From: Prosopocoilus inquinatus
Lineage: Eukaryota > Arthropoda > Insecta > Coleoptera > Lucanidae
Reading direction: 5' to 3'
DNA: 64,000 nucleotides
NCBI GenBank assembly: GCA_036172665.1
Contig: CM069871.1
Location: forward strand, 2,356,001-2,420,000
Positions 36,440 through 48,140 of the stretch are shown one piece after another. Each line of letters opens with the position of its first letter. The stretch's first letter is position 1. The notes beneath the pieces are model-generated. The model was not told the origin of the DNA, ran no database searches, and saw only the letters and a list, made by a program, of their open reading frames with translations. Both the position numbers and the translations under genes were made by a program.

Positions 36440-36830
36440 AGTCAAAATCGTTTTCGAACACAGTTCACGTCTTGATGTTATTTTTCTGGGAAAATCCACG
36501 GCGAGGCGCGGCGGCGGCGCAAGCTCGTCGCATTATTTATTTAGGAAGCCATGCGTGATGTCGCCCACTGTAAATACGTTCGAGGACGTGATAAAAAAGC
36601 TCATAATTTAGCGAACCTGTGTAATTTCTGCTTATCGGTATCCGCGTTTTATATATTTTTCCGCGCGCCGCGACGCTTCTAACGCGGGGGCGTAATATTA
36701 GCGTGCGGCTGCTATTTACACGTCATTTATTAATTTTTCACCGAGATTAATCTCCGCGCAGTAATTGAGGGTGTAATTTATAAGCGAGACACGGAACAGT
36801 TTGTAATATAAAAACAACAAAAAAAAAAAA
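36440..36830. promoter_or_regulatory. CpG-rich single-copy island, candidate cis-regulatory DNA
   Basis: This island has alternating GC-rich and AT-rich words and stops in all frames. It includes AGATTAATCT at 36744-36753, a perfect palindrome formed by two head-to-head TAATCT sites, the preferred site of K50 homeodomains such as Otx and Goosecoid. Other homeodomain-type words (TTTATTAAT, TAATATTAG, GTAATTGAG) lie nearby. The regulatory role is inference from composition and motif content only. Confidence 0.3.
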
Positions 36831-37080
36831 ACAAATTAATGAAGTTCAACACGAGTTTCTTACAGCCGTCCAATGAAATTTTATGAAGAAAGCAATTCAC
36901 TAATCAACTGTTTATATCAAGCGTGGGCATGGTAGGGGAACATGACGGGGTATCATCCCCTTTCACACGAAACTTTTTTATTTTAACTTCTACGAGATCT
37001 TACTTGTTTGTCAATGGATTCATTCTTACTGTCGAATAGTAGTGATACTACGAGCTTGCTCTTTTCGGATTTATATGCCC

Positions 37081-37260
37081 ACGTTTGTTTATATTTAGGC
37101 GCTTCGCGAATTGTGCGGATTTTTTGTGTAAGCCAACCCCAGAGTACTCTCGCCGCGGCGCCAACTCCCTATTATTTTAGTGTATTTGTTTACAGTATTT
37201 ATGCGTAGGAATGTTATCCCACTCCAAGCAATGTTATTAACAAACGCTGTTTGTTTACCG
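37081..37260 (+). repeat. GAGTACTC-palindrome module, copy near 37 kb
   Basis: GTAAGCCAACCCCAGAG then TACTCTCGCCGCGGC starts at 37128. Upstream GCGCTTCGCGAATTGTGCG resembles GCGCTTCGCGATTTGTGTG of the 312-bp units. Downstream AACAAACGCTGTTTGTTTAC matches the copy at 36 kb. This is a diverged plus-strand member of the same family. Confidence 0.72.
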
Positions 37261-38067
37261 CACATCTCCTATCATTTGGCGCACTCTTGTTCTTGCAGCC
37301 AAAGCAGGATGACGTTAAACTTGGTTTATCTAAACAGGTGGGCGGCTGCTTATAAGTGCTATTATTATTAAACACTGACATGAAAAGAGAGATATAATTA
37401 AAGATGTAATTAATAATATCTCACAACAACAATGTGAAAGTAATCTTAATAATGCAGCGGCACATTTCGGTGGATCTCCCCCCCGAGCAAAGTTTAAAAT
37501 AAATATTTTTCAAAAAAAGAAAAGAAACGACATTAATATGTAAAATGAAAAAATACTTTCCTCCGCCGCTCTCCGCGCGCTCTGACGTTAATGCAGAAAT
37601 TACCGAGACCCTCCCGCGGCAACTTTCATGCTTCGGCTAATTTGTGCCGCTGAAAAACGAAATGTGGGAAAAAGTAAACACAAGAAGCAGGCCGTAATTC
37701 CGCCGCGACGCTGCGGTAACGAAGTTCCCCATAATAAACCAGAGATTAATACTTAAATAAAAGCGCTCCCCAGATTCTCGCCGCCGCCTCCGTCGAAAAG
37801 AAGAAGAAGACTGACAGCATAAATGCACGCGAGATTTAACGTTCCATTACCTTCGAATCTATGCGCGGAAACGTCCCACATAATCGTAAGCCTTCTCTAT
37901 TCGGCCGCCTTAATTTCACGCGCCAGATTCCCAAAATTATAATTTATTAAATGCAGATGGGCGAAAAATCCACGTCTTGTATTACAACAGAAGCAGCAGC
38001 AAGAGTTGCTTTGCAATTTCCTTTTGAATTATGGCAAGACTAATTTATTTCTAACTGCACCACCGCA
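37261..38067. other. Single-copy region with CpG-rich patches
   Basis: GC-rich sequence at 37560-37830 and 37860-37960 has stops in all frames. No protein, RNA gene or transposon end was recognised. Confidence 0.5.
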
Positions 38068-39375
38068 CTATTGTTCTGGAATTACAGGAAGTTATTTGGA
38101 ATACTTATTTTCCGCCCCGTAAACTCCATATACTGCAAGTTTTTCCAGAAAATAATACATTACGAACTTCTAAGATACAATCACAATTACAAATCTTAGA
38201 AGATTTTGCTAACCCAAAATTTTTAAGTGATTATACCCCTGTTGATACCATCGGGTATTGGGGATATCGTTAAACGACTGATGCTCTATTGTTCTGGAAT
38301 TACAGGAAGTTATTTGGAATACTTATTTTCCGCCTCGTAAACTCCATATACTGCAAGTTTTTCCTGAAAATAATACATTACGAACTTCTAAGATACAATT
38401 ACAATTACAAGTCTTAGAAGATTTTGCTGACCCAAAATTTTTAAGTGATTATACCCCTGTTGATACCATCGGGTATTGGGGATATCGTTAAACGACTGAT
38501 GCTCTATTGTTCTGGAATTACAGGAAGTTATTTGGAATACTTATTTTCCGCCTCGTAAACTCCATATACTACAAGCTTTTCCAGAAAATAATACATTACG
38601 AACTTCTAAGATACAATCACAATTACAAATCTTAGAAGATTTTGCTAACCCAAAATTTCAAAGTGATTATACCCCCGTTAATACCATCGGGTGTTGGGGA
38701 TATCGTTAAACGACTGATGCTCTATTGTTCTTGAATTACAGGAAGTTATTTGGAATACTTATTTTCCGCCTCGTAATCTCCATATACTGCAAGTTTTTCC
38801 TGAAAATAATACATTACGAACTTCTAAGATACAATCACAATTACAAATCTTAGAAGATTTTGCTAACCCAAAATTTCAAAGTGATTATACCCCCGTTAAT
38901 ACCATCGGGTGTTGGGGATATCGTTAAACGACTGATGCTCTATTGTTCTTGAATTACAGGAAGTTATTTGGAATACTTATTTTCCGCCTCGTAAACTCCA
39001 TATACTGCAAGTTTTTCCTGAAAATAATACATTACGAACTTCTAAGATACAATCACAATTACAAATCTTAGAAGATTTTGCTAACCCAAAATTTTTAAGT
39101 GATTATACCCCTGTTGATACCATCGGGTATTGGGGATATCGTTAAACGACTGATGCTCTATTGTTCTGGAATTACAGGAAGTTATTTGGAATACTTATTT
39201 TCCGCCTCGTAAACTCCATATACTGCAAGTTTTTCCTGAAAATAATACATTACGAACTTCTAAGATACAATTACAATTACAAGTCTTAGAAGATTTCGCT
39301 AACCCAAAATTTTTAAGTGATTATACCCCCGTTAATACCATCGGGTGTTGGGGTATCGTTAAACGACTGATGCTC
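38068..39375 (+). repeat. 218-bp tandem array, 6 copies
   Basis: CTATTGTTCT starts at 38068, 38286, 38504, 38722, 38940 and 39158, an exact 218-bp period. Each unit contains GGAAGTTATTTGGAATACTT, ATACATTACGAACTTCTAAG, a TCTTAGAAGATTTTGCT block and GATATCGTTAAACGACTGAT. CTTCTAAGATACAA and the ATCTTAGAAG that follows form an inverted pair inside every unit. Units 3 and 4 share TTTCAAAGTG and CCCCCGTTAATACC variants, suggesting they are a recent duplicate of each other. Confidence 0.95.
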
Positions 39376-40235
39376 TGAGACAGCGGGTCGCAAAGGAGGG
39401 TTTGCACAAATCAAAACCATTGTGACATCAGCGGGGACCAACGGCTATCAATCTGACGTAAGAAGACTCCAATAGCTTCAAAGGTCAGAGGTTAGATCAA
39501 TAATTATTAAACTATCACTCGAGATATTAGCTCGCAAAAAACCTGCAGTTCACATCAACTGATTCGATTAAGAAATGGGGTGGCGGAAACTTTTTTACAA
39601 TTTTTTGCAACTTTTTACAATTTTTTTACAATTTTTTGTAGTTTTTTTGAATTTTTTTACAATTTTTAGAATTTTTTTACATTTTTTTTACATTTTTTTA
39701 CAACGCGTGAAATAATAATCTGGTCCAATTCTAACGAACCGGAAGAAATACGCTTGCGCTCGTTTCAAAAGATGATGCAATCTTGTCTAGAAATAGAATC
39801 TGGAGACCTCCCACCCAATTCGGCTTTGCAACTATTAACGTCAGCAGTGCACGGTTGTTGGCTTTTACTTACGTCACGATCATTTCGGTTTGTCCAAATC
39901 CTTTCTTAATTAAATGTAAGACCCAAGTTTGGCTTTATTAATTGGTGGCGTGCCTCTAGTAGGTAGTCATCCATGAAAAATTGGAGTAGAAATTCTGTTC
40001 TCATGTAACCACTCTCTTTACCTTAATTTAATTAGCGGAAGGCGCTTGACCTTGAGCTCCGAACCGTACAACTTATACCTCAAGATAATTAACAGATAAT
40101 TTAACAAACAAGAAATACAAATCAAAACAAATGTATTTAATGCTGAAGGTACAGAAAGAAAAATGTCGAAAGCAAAACAAAATGATTTGGGATTTATAGG
40201 AGAAATTTCCTCAAATTTTACATTGATAATTGAAC
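39376..40235. other. Spacer with a T-rich low-complexity block
   Basis: From about 39590 to 39712 the sequence is made of irregular TTTTTTACAA and TTTTTTGCAA units. The rest is single-copy. A TGACCTTGA word is at 40047. No gene was recognised. Confidence 0.55.
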
Positions 40236-40769
40236 ATAATAAAAATGACCACTCACGACTTGATAACCGACGTTTCTTTGGGTTTCAGGAGCGGCGGAAT
40301 TATTTTCCTTGCTAATTCGCGCCGGGAGATTTGTTTAAAAACCGACCGGACGCGGCGCTTCAAAATCTGCCCAGGAGCTGGTACCCTCTAACGTGTCCCT
40401 TCAGAACTATTCTTTCCGAGCGGCCGGAAAACGTTTTCTCACAGTTATTTCCAAACGCGTTATCAACAGGACGTTTAGTTTTTAAGCTCGTTCGGAGTTT
40501 GATAATAATTTTGAATTCGCTACTCGAATTTCTTTATGCGAAGTTAATTAGAAATGCGCAACATTTGATAGAAAATAATTTGTATTCGGAATTTCGGTTG
40601 TTTACACCAGTCCGAAGTCTACCCAGAATGTTAAATGTTTTAAATCCGAAATGAGTGTTGTTTATTTGATTAAGCAACAAATAGAATGCCACGCCATTAG
40701 TCGAAATCCGTGACGCGTTTTAATTAAACTTAAATTGAAAGATTTAAATCAATATAAAAATTATTACGC
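40236..40769 (+). repeat. Direct duplication, copy A
   Basis: This segment is repeated at 41493-41980 with about 90% or higher identity by eye across the aligned blocks. Copy A has about 73 extra bases between CTTTGGGTTT and CTTCAAAATCTGCC, containing CpG-rich sequence. A 107-codon frame at 40331-40654 begins inside the extra bases. It has no intact counterpart in copy B and is not recognised. Confidence 0.85.
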
Positions 40770-41492
40770 TTGGAGTTTGATAATAATTCTGAATTCGAAT
40801 TTTGAATCTCCGAAAGATATTGTTCATTTAAAATCGCAAAGGAGTGAGATTTATCGAGAATTTTACGCTAATTTATGGCCGGAGTATTTTAAAACTTCAA
40901 ACATTGCGAATGTGTTACACTAAGACACAGCACCAGCGAGATGGAACTCGCAGAAGTTTATGCCACCATCAGGATGAGGAATTGGGAAATATTTCTCATG
41001 GAAAATAATTAGAGATCTCAGAAAATGCTGCCAACTTTCCTATTGGCGATTTCTTTTCAGAAGAAGTGGCCCACGTTGGCCGCTGCCATTTTGTTGTTAC
41101 ACAAAATTAAGCAACGGAGTAAAACTCACCGTACATCTATTTTTTTTTAACTATGACCTTTTATCTCAGTTATTATTAATTAGATATGAACAGTACGTAA
41201 ATTACGTATGTTTAGTGTAAGCTGCGATGGTTTGCTAATTGAAAATTAATCATATACAGGTCCCATTTGTTAGCATTAATTCGGAGCGTGTATTCCAATT
41301 ATCGGTGACGCATAGATTCTACGGATGGTTGAGAAACAGGGACGCGTTTGTAAACAATTAAACACACACATGCACGCACACATAATTCAGAGCGGGATTA
41401 TAAGAGCTAACGCAACATTAACAACTATCGATACCGGATTGTTTGATTCATAAGTCCATCACTTTATCCGAATTGAAATAAAATCTTCTTGA
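40770..41492. other. Sequence between the duplicated copies
   Basis: Begins with a further partial echo of an internal block of copy A (GAGTTTGATAATAATT near 40772 and in copy A at 40496). The rest is AT-rich single-copy DNA with no recognised gene. Confidence 0.5.
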
Positions 41493-41980
41493 AATAATAA
41501 AAATGACCACTCGCCACTTGATGACCGACGTTTCTTTGGGTTCTTCAAAATCTGCCCAGGAGCTGGTACCCTCTAACGTGTCCCTTCAGAACTATTCTTT
41601 CTGAACAGCCGGAAAACGTTTTCTCACAGTTATTTCCCAACGCGTTATCAACAGGACGTTTAGTTTTTAAGCTCGTTCGGAGTTTGATAATAATTTTGAA
41701 TTCGCGACTCGAATTTCTTTACCCGAAGTTAAAAAGAGATACGCAACATTTGATGGAAAATAATTTGTATTTGAAATTTCGGTTGTTTACACCAGTCCGA
41801 GGTCTACCCAGAATAAATCGTAAAATGTGAAATGTTTTCAATTCGAAATGAGCGTTGTTAAAAAAAATGAGTGCATTTGATTAAGTAACAAATAGAACGC
41901 AACGCCATCAGTCGAAATCCGTCGCGCGTTTTAATTAAACTTAAATTGAAAGCCTTAAATCAATATAAAAATTATTACGC
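41493..41980 (+). repeat. Direct duplication, copy B
   Basis: Second copy of 40236-40769 in the same orientation, 1.26 kb downstream. It lacks the roughly 73-bp CpG-rich segment and has small insertions near 41815-41870. Both copies end in AAATCAATATAAAAATTATT. The flanks differ, and no terminal repeats were identified, so the mechanism could be segmental duplication or two insertions of one element. Confidence 0.85.
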
Positions 41981-42713
41981 AGTGTTTCCGGTCGCGGGGA
42001 GGAAATTTATGAGACACATAAATTTAAACCGATATTAAATTTCGCCGTCGAACGCGACGGAATTCTTCGATTCGGCGGCGCTATCGTGCTCTTCGTCGTG
42101 TGTACGAAGTAATTAATTCGATAGAAAAAAAATATATATATCTCGTGATCTCCGACGCATCCACCATTCATTCGAGTTCGAGTTCGAGCTCGAGCTCACA
42201 CACACACACAACGGGTGGGAAACATCGAAGCTAGGGGTTGTTCGGAAGTCGAAACTTAAAGATAAATTTCGCGTTGCTTGGCCCTCCGCGTACAAGAAGA
42301 TATCGACTAAGTTAGTGTGTACCACCCCGCCTAAAATAACACATACAGACAAATTCCGGCGTTTCTCGCCTAATTTGATTTCGCCCTTCCGAACCGCAAC
42401 GTCGTCCTCACATTTACATAATTTATAACTTAGTATACATTGTGTTGCCATCCGTTACATGTGTACATCTCATTATGTTTTCATATGACCCGTCCTTGGA
42501 TTAGGCCTTCTCTCTTGCATTTGCGTGCGCATCAAACGAACGTGACAAGCATATCAATGAAACTTCAGCCAGAATAATCTCAACTCTTGATTCAATTGTA
42601 AAAAAAAATTAATTAATTAGATTTGTTATAGGCCGACAAATTGAAATTCTGAGCAGTCCAAGGGAGAAAGATGTGACGCACTGCATGTGCGATGGGGGAA
42701 AGATGTGACGATG
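41981..42713. other. Single-copy region before the 215-bp array
   Basis: CpG-rich at 41985-42110, with (CA)n at 42196-42211 beside a GAGTTCGAGTTCGAGCTCGA stretch. GGAAAGATGTGACG is directly repeated at about 42665 and 42697, just outside the array. A 112-codon minus-strand frame at 42113-42451 runs through the microsatellite and is not recognised. Confidence 0.5.
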
Positions 42714-45700
42714 AGGTAAGTTAAGATCTTTGCGATGCACTTGCACTTCCTTGTTTTGTTATAATATGAAGGCAGTTTACATAAAATTTTGCAGTAACTA
42801 GTTCAGCTCGTAAAGCTGAAAGGGCTTTGCAAATATTTTTTTAGTTGACCTCCGTTCGATATTGTTTATTTATCTGGAAAACCTTTGATCTGTCTGTTAA
42901 AGTACGTCGAGTGTAGTTGCTACAAGCCCTGAAGTTAAGAACTTCGGCGATACACTTGCACTTCCTTCTTGTTATAATATGAAGGCAGTTTACATAAAAT
43001 TTTGCAGTAACTAGTTCAGCTCGTAAAGCTGAAAAGGCTTTGCAAATAATTTTTTTAGCTGACCTCCGTTCGATATATTTTATTTATCTGGAAAACCTTT
43101 GATCTGTCTGTTAAAGTACGTCGAGTGTGGTTGGTACAAGCCCAGAAGTTAAGAACTTCGGCGAAACACTTGCACTTCCTTCTTGTTATAATATGAAGGC
43201 AGTTTACATAAAATTTTGCAGTACCTAGTTCAGCTCGTAAAGCTGAAAAGGCTTTGCAAATAATTTTTTTTAGCTGACCTCGGTTCGATATTTTTTATTT
43301 ATCTGGAAACCTTTGATCTGTCTGTTAAAGTACGTTGAGTGTGGTTGGAACAAGCCCTGAAGTTAAGAACTTCGGCGATACACTTGCACTTCCTTCTTTT
43401 GTTATAATATGAAAGCAGTTTACATAAAATTTTGCAGTACCTAGTTCAGCTCGTAAAGCTGAAAAGGCTTTGCAAATAATTTTTTTAGCTGACCTCCGTT
43501 CGATATGATTTATTTATCTGGAAAACCTTTGATCTGTCTGTTAAAGTACGTCGAGTGTAATTTTGTACAAGCCCTGAAGTTAAGAACTTCGACGACATAC
43601 TTGCACTTCCTTCTTGTTATAATATGAAGGCAGTTTACATAAAATTTTGCAGTAACTAGTTCAGCTCGTAAAGCTGAAAGGGCTTTGCAAATAACTTTTT
43701 TAGCTGACCTCCGTTGGATATGTTTTATTTATCTGGAAAACCTTTGATCTGTCTGTTAAAGTACGTCAAGTGTGGTTGGTACAAGCCCTGAAGTTAAGAA
43801 CTTCGGCGATACACTTGCACTTCCTTCTTGTTTTAATATGAAGGCAGTTTACATAAAATTTTGCAGTAACTAGTTCAGCTCGTAAAGCTGAAAAGGCTTT
43901 GCAAATATTTTTTTTTAGCTGACCTCCGTTGGATATATTTTATTTATCTGGAAAACCTTTGGTCTGTTTGTTAAAGTACGTCGAGTGTAGTTGCTACAAG
44001 CCCTGAAGTTAAGAACTTCGGCGATACACTTGCACTTCCTTCTTTTGTTATAATATGAAAGCAGTTTACATAAAATTTTGCAGTACCTAGTTCAGCTCGT
44101 AAAGCTGAAAAGGCTTTGCAAATAATTTTTTTTAGCTGACCTCGGTTCGATATTTTTTATTTATCTGGAAACCTTTGATCTGTCTGTTAAAGTACGTTGA
44201 GTGTGGTTGGAACAAGCCCTGAAGTTAAGAACTTCGGCGATACACTTGCACTTCCTTCTTTTGTTATAATATGAAAGCAGTTTACATAAAATTTTGCAGT
44301 ACCTAGTTCAGCTCGTAAAGCTGAAAAGGCTTTGCAAGTAATTTTTTTAGCTGACCTCCGTTCGATATGATTTATTTATCTGGAAAACCTTTGATCTGTC
44401 TGTTAAAGTACGTCGAGTGTAATTTTGTACAAGCCCTGAAGTTAAGAACTTCGACGACATACTTGCACTTCCTTCTTGTTATAATATGAAGGCAGTTTAC
44501 ATAAAATTTTGCAGTACCTAGTTCAGCTCGTAAAGCTGAAAAGGCTTTGCAAATAATTTTTCTAGCTGACCTCCGTTCGATATGATTTATTTATCTGGAA
44601 AACCTTTGATCTGTCTGTTAAAGTACGTCGAGTGTAATTTTGTACAAGCCCTGAAGTTAAGAACTTCGACGACATACTTGCACTTCCTTCTTGTTATAAT
44701 ATGAAGGCAGTTTACATAAAATTTTGCAGTAACTAGTTCAGCTCGTAAAGCTGAAAAGGCTTCGCAAATAATTTTTTTAGCTGACCTCCGTTGGATATGT
44801 TTTATTTATCTGGAAAACCTTTGGTCTGTCTGTTAAAGTACGTCGAGTGTGGTTGGTACAAGCCCTGTAGTTAAGAACTTCGGCGATACACTTGCACTTC
44901 CCTCTTGTTATAATATGAAGGCAGTTTACATAAAATTTTGCAGTAACTAGTTCAGCTCGTGAGGCTGAAAAGGCTTTGCAAATATTTTTTTTAGCTGACC
45001 TCCGTTGGATATGTTTTATTTATCTGGAAAACCTTTGGTCTGTCTGTTAAAGTACGTCGAGTGTGGTTGGTACAAGCCCTGAAGTTAAGAACTTCGGCGA
45101 TACACTTGCACTTCCTTCTTGTTATAATATGAAGGCAGTTTACATAAAATTTTGCAGTAACTAGTTCAGCTCGGAAAGCTGAAAGGGCTTTGCAAATATT
45201 TTTTTAGTTGACCTCCGTTCGATATTGTTTATTTATCTGGAAAACCTTTGATCTGTCTATTAAAGTACGTCGAGTGTAGTTGCTACAAGCCGTGAAGTTA
45301 AGAACTTCGGCGATACACTTGCACTTCCTTCTTGTTATAATATGAAGGCAGTTTACATAAAATTTTGCAGTAACTAGTTCAGCTCGTAAAGCTGAAAAGG
45401 CTTTGCAAATAATTTTTTTAGCTGACCTCCGTTGGATATGTTTTATTTATCTGGAAAACCTTCGATCTGTCTGTTAAAGTACGTCGAGTGTAGTTGGTAC
45501 AAGCCCTGAAGTTAAAATCTTTGCGATGCACTTGCACTTCCTTCTTGTTATAATATGGAGGCAGTTTACATAAAATTTTGCAGTAACTAGTTCAGCTCGC
45601 AAAACTGAAAAGGCTTCTTTGCAAATCATTTTTTTTAGCTGACCTCCGTTCGATATTCTTTTATTTATCTGGAAAACCTTTGATCTGTCTGTTATAGTAC

Positions 45701-45730
45701 GTCGAGTGTGGTTGGTACAAGCTCTGACGT
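42714..45730 (+). repeat. 215-bp tandem array, 14 copies
   Basis: TAGTTCAGCTCGTAAAGCTG recurs about every 213-216 bp from 42799 to 45588. Each unit also has GCTGACCTCCGTTCGATAT, CTGTCTGTTAAAGTACG, a GAAGTTAAGAACTTC palindromic box, ACTTGCACTTCCTTCTTG and AAGGCAGTTTACATAAAATT. The first unit (42724) and last unit (45507) share a CTTTGCGATGCACTTGC variant that internal units lack, where CTTCGGCGATACACTTGC is usual. Confidence 0.95.
43165..44890 (+). repeat. 860-bp higher-order repeat inside the 215-bp array
   Basis: Unit variants recur four units apart. The GACCTCGGTTCGATATTTTT variant is at about 43276 and 44136. The CCTTCTTTTGTTATAATATG variant with GAAAGCAG occurs at about 43390 and 44250. 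GACGACATACTTGCAC occurs at about 43590 and 44450, with an extra copy at about 44667. The spacing is 860 bp (four units), so at least part of the array has grown by duplication of a four-unit block. Confidence 0.8.
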
Positions 45731-47580
45731 GGATCCCTTCTGAAAATTATTGAAGTTCTCTTTGGCAATTTAAAATTGAAAACTTGACAGGCGCTGCCGA
45801 TTCGAAGAGAGAGAGAGAGAAGGGAAGGAAGTCCGCCAGATGCCGACTTGGAATTAGTTATAATTAGGCTTCGCAACTTAAACCGAGCTGTTTTGTAACT
45901 GGTCCGGGGGGTCGAATGCGTGCCCCTCGTAAATTATGCGACCGCATTGTGGCCGGCCGACAAGAAATATGTAATCCTAAAACGGCGAACCGGCGGCGGC
46001 GGCGGCGGCAATCCGGAAGTTTGAAAAATAAACATAAGTCGTCGCCAGACGTAGATATAACATAAGTTATGTTTTTTTCATCAAAACTTGCAGCAAGCAA
46101 TTTTGTGAGTGGCCCTCGCGGGACTGCTTCTTCCCCCAACTTTTCGAATATTGTTTACTGCACGTGTTGAAGAAGTAGCCTAGGTATATCTACGCCCGAA
46201 ATATTATCGAAGCGCATTTCTGTAATTCCCCCTCGTAAATTTCTCCTCCTGCGCAGACATCATCATCGAAATTAAATATTTCGTTTCGGAGATTCAAAGC
46301 ATAGCCTTCCCTCTTCTTTTTTTTGGCGGATCAATTTAATTTAATTTAATTTAATTAAAAGACGAGCGTATACATATATATTTTTTTAATAAAATGAAAT
46401 GTCCCTGCCGGAGGACGAGTTCGGGCCCGCCAAAAAAGTCGCGTAGCTTCGGTCGTACAGAATCCGTAAATCAAGTTAGCTGCTGCAAAGCAACTTCAGT
46501 ATCAGTCTAAACTAGTTTTTGTCGGACGGTCCACTGATTTATAGAGTTAAGCCCCATCTGGCGTGCGTCCGATCCTGTTGCGCTTACCTCTCGCACCTAC
46601 GTAGTTCCTTCGGGTTTGCCTCTTCGTGGCCAAAACAACGAACGGACTCGGTTCATTAACGAAAGTCCTGTACTGTCGCCTTTAATTCGAATGCCCCGTA
46701 TATTCGAGTTAAATTCGAATTAGTCCCTTTACGAATCCATCCAACAAGGACTTGCGCGAAGAAAAAAAAACTGAATGCGTTATTTCAATTTGCAAGATAT
46801 TATCACACATGGTTTATGCTAAAAAAAAGGGTTTTCAGAAAATTACTGGTTCAAACGCTAATTACAGAAATAAATTCAATTGTTTCCTTGCTACCACCTT
46901 ATTACCAATTACCTTGACCTCCTCGTCACTTACCGATAATTGGTGGCGCTGACAAATCAATCAGCTCTCCCGAGCTGGTCTCTATAGGAGGATGGTATGG
47001 GTCAAAAGAGATACGGGCGACAGGGAGTAACCCCGGCTAACAGGCGCACCGCGGAACCGACTCCCAAGAATCAACTGATAATCGAAAATTTCCACAAGAT
47101 ATCTTAACACTCGCTCATTCAAGATTGCTTTCTTCGAGGGGACACTCGGACCGATATTTTTGTGTTGGTTGACGTTTTCACACGAGAGCTGTTCGGATAA
47201 ACGGCCAAAAATACATGAGAAATGAGGTATGCAAATTATTTAAGGATAGTGGCCCTGAGGGCCGGCGAAAGGCGGTGAGCAAGGCATGAGGGCGCCGATG
47301 CAAGAGGGGCGCCAAAATATGTTAATTAAAAAAAAAATATTACAGAGCTCGAACAATCTCAAGATTCACCAAATTCGATCCAAAAACTTTATAATACTCG
47401 GCCTCCCTTCAAAAAAAATCTCATCTTGCCGCCTCCTCTCTCTCAATGTCCTAAAATTAAACGGAAATTCACTTGTATATATTTTTTTTATTTTTTTTAT
47501 TTCTTTTATGTTATTTCATTCTGTTACACTCCCCCCCCTCCGGAAATAAAGAAATAAAAAAAGGAAACAAAAAACGGTTG
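45731..47580. other. Single-copy region, no gene recognised
   Basis: CpG-rich at 45890-46060 including a (GGC)n run, with a (TTTAA)n microsatellite at 46332-46358. The palindrome GGCCCTGAGGGCC is at about 47250, followed by two GGGCGCC boxes near 47290 and 47310. Nothing here resembles a coding exon or structural RNA I recognise. Confidence 0.5.
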
Positions 47581-48140
47581 GCAAGAAAATTTCGATGCCC
47601 ACCCAATCCAACTGAACCTAACCTAACTCCATTCAGCCCAAGTCAAAAATTAAGAAAAAGAAATTAAAAGTTAAAAAAATATTAAAATCATGTGCAACAA
47701 ATCTCAAGGTCAACCCAATTCAACCGTACTCTACCCAACTATACTCAATTGAAGCAAAAAATGCAAACACAAGAAATTAAGAAATTAAAAGCTCGACCCA
47801 ATAACTAAATTCGATTCTTTTCAACCCCAAACAACATCAACATTAAAAAATTAGTAAAAAAATTAAATCTAAGTAATCTAATTGCGCTTAACTTAATTCC
47901 CATCAACCCAAATTAACTAAATCTGAAACAATATTTAAAAAAAAGTAGAAAAAAGTTTTAAGATTTTTAATTTAGATTTAAATGAACCTCAATAAATCTC
48001 AAGGTCAGCTGAACTCAGCCAACTTATTATATTGTATAGCACTCCATGTTACACAAGTAAAAAAATTGTTTAAAAATATTTTAAAAAATGTTAAAATTTC
48101 TGGATTAAAGTCAAGTAAATGAAATAAATTCAAGCACACT
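47581..48140 (-). repeat. Degenerate TCAAGGTCA-bearing repeats, reverse orientation
   Basis: Read on the minus strand this resembles the sequence at 23.2-24.0 and 62.9-63.3 kb. On the plus strand CCCAATTCAACC, CTAACCTAACTC and AAATTAAAAGT blocks recur irregularly. TCAAGGTCA occurs exactly at 47703 and 47999. No coding. Confidence 0.55.

Noticed and set aside
38068..39375. Evenly spaced repeats that could suggest a CRISPR array.
   Set aside because: The units are contiguous 218-bp copies with no variable spacers, in a eukaryotic context with no cas genes.
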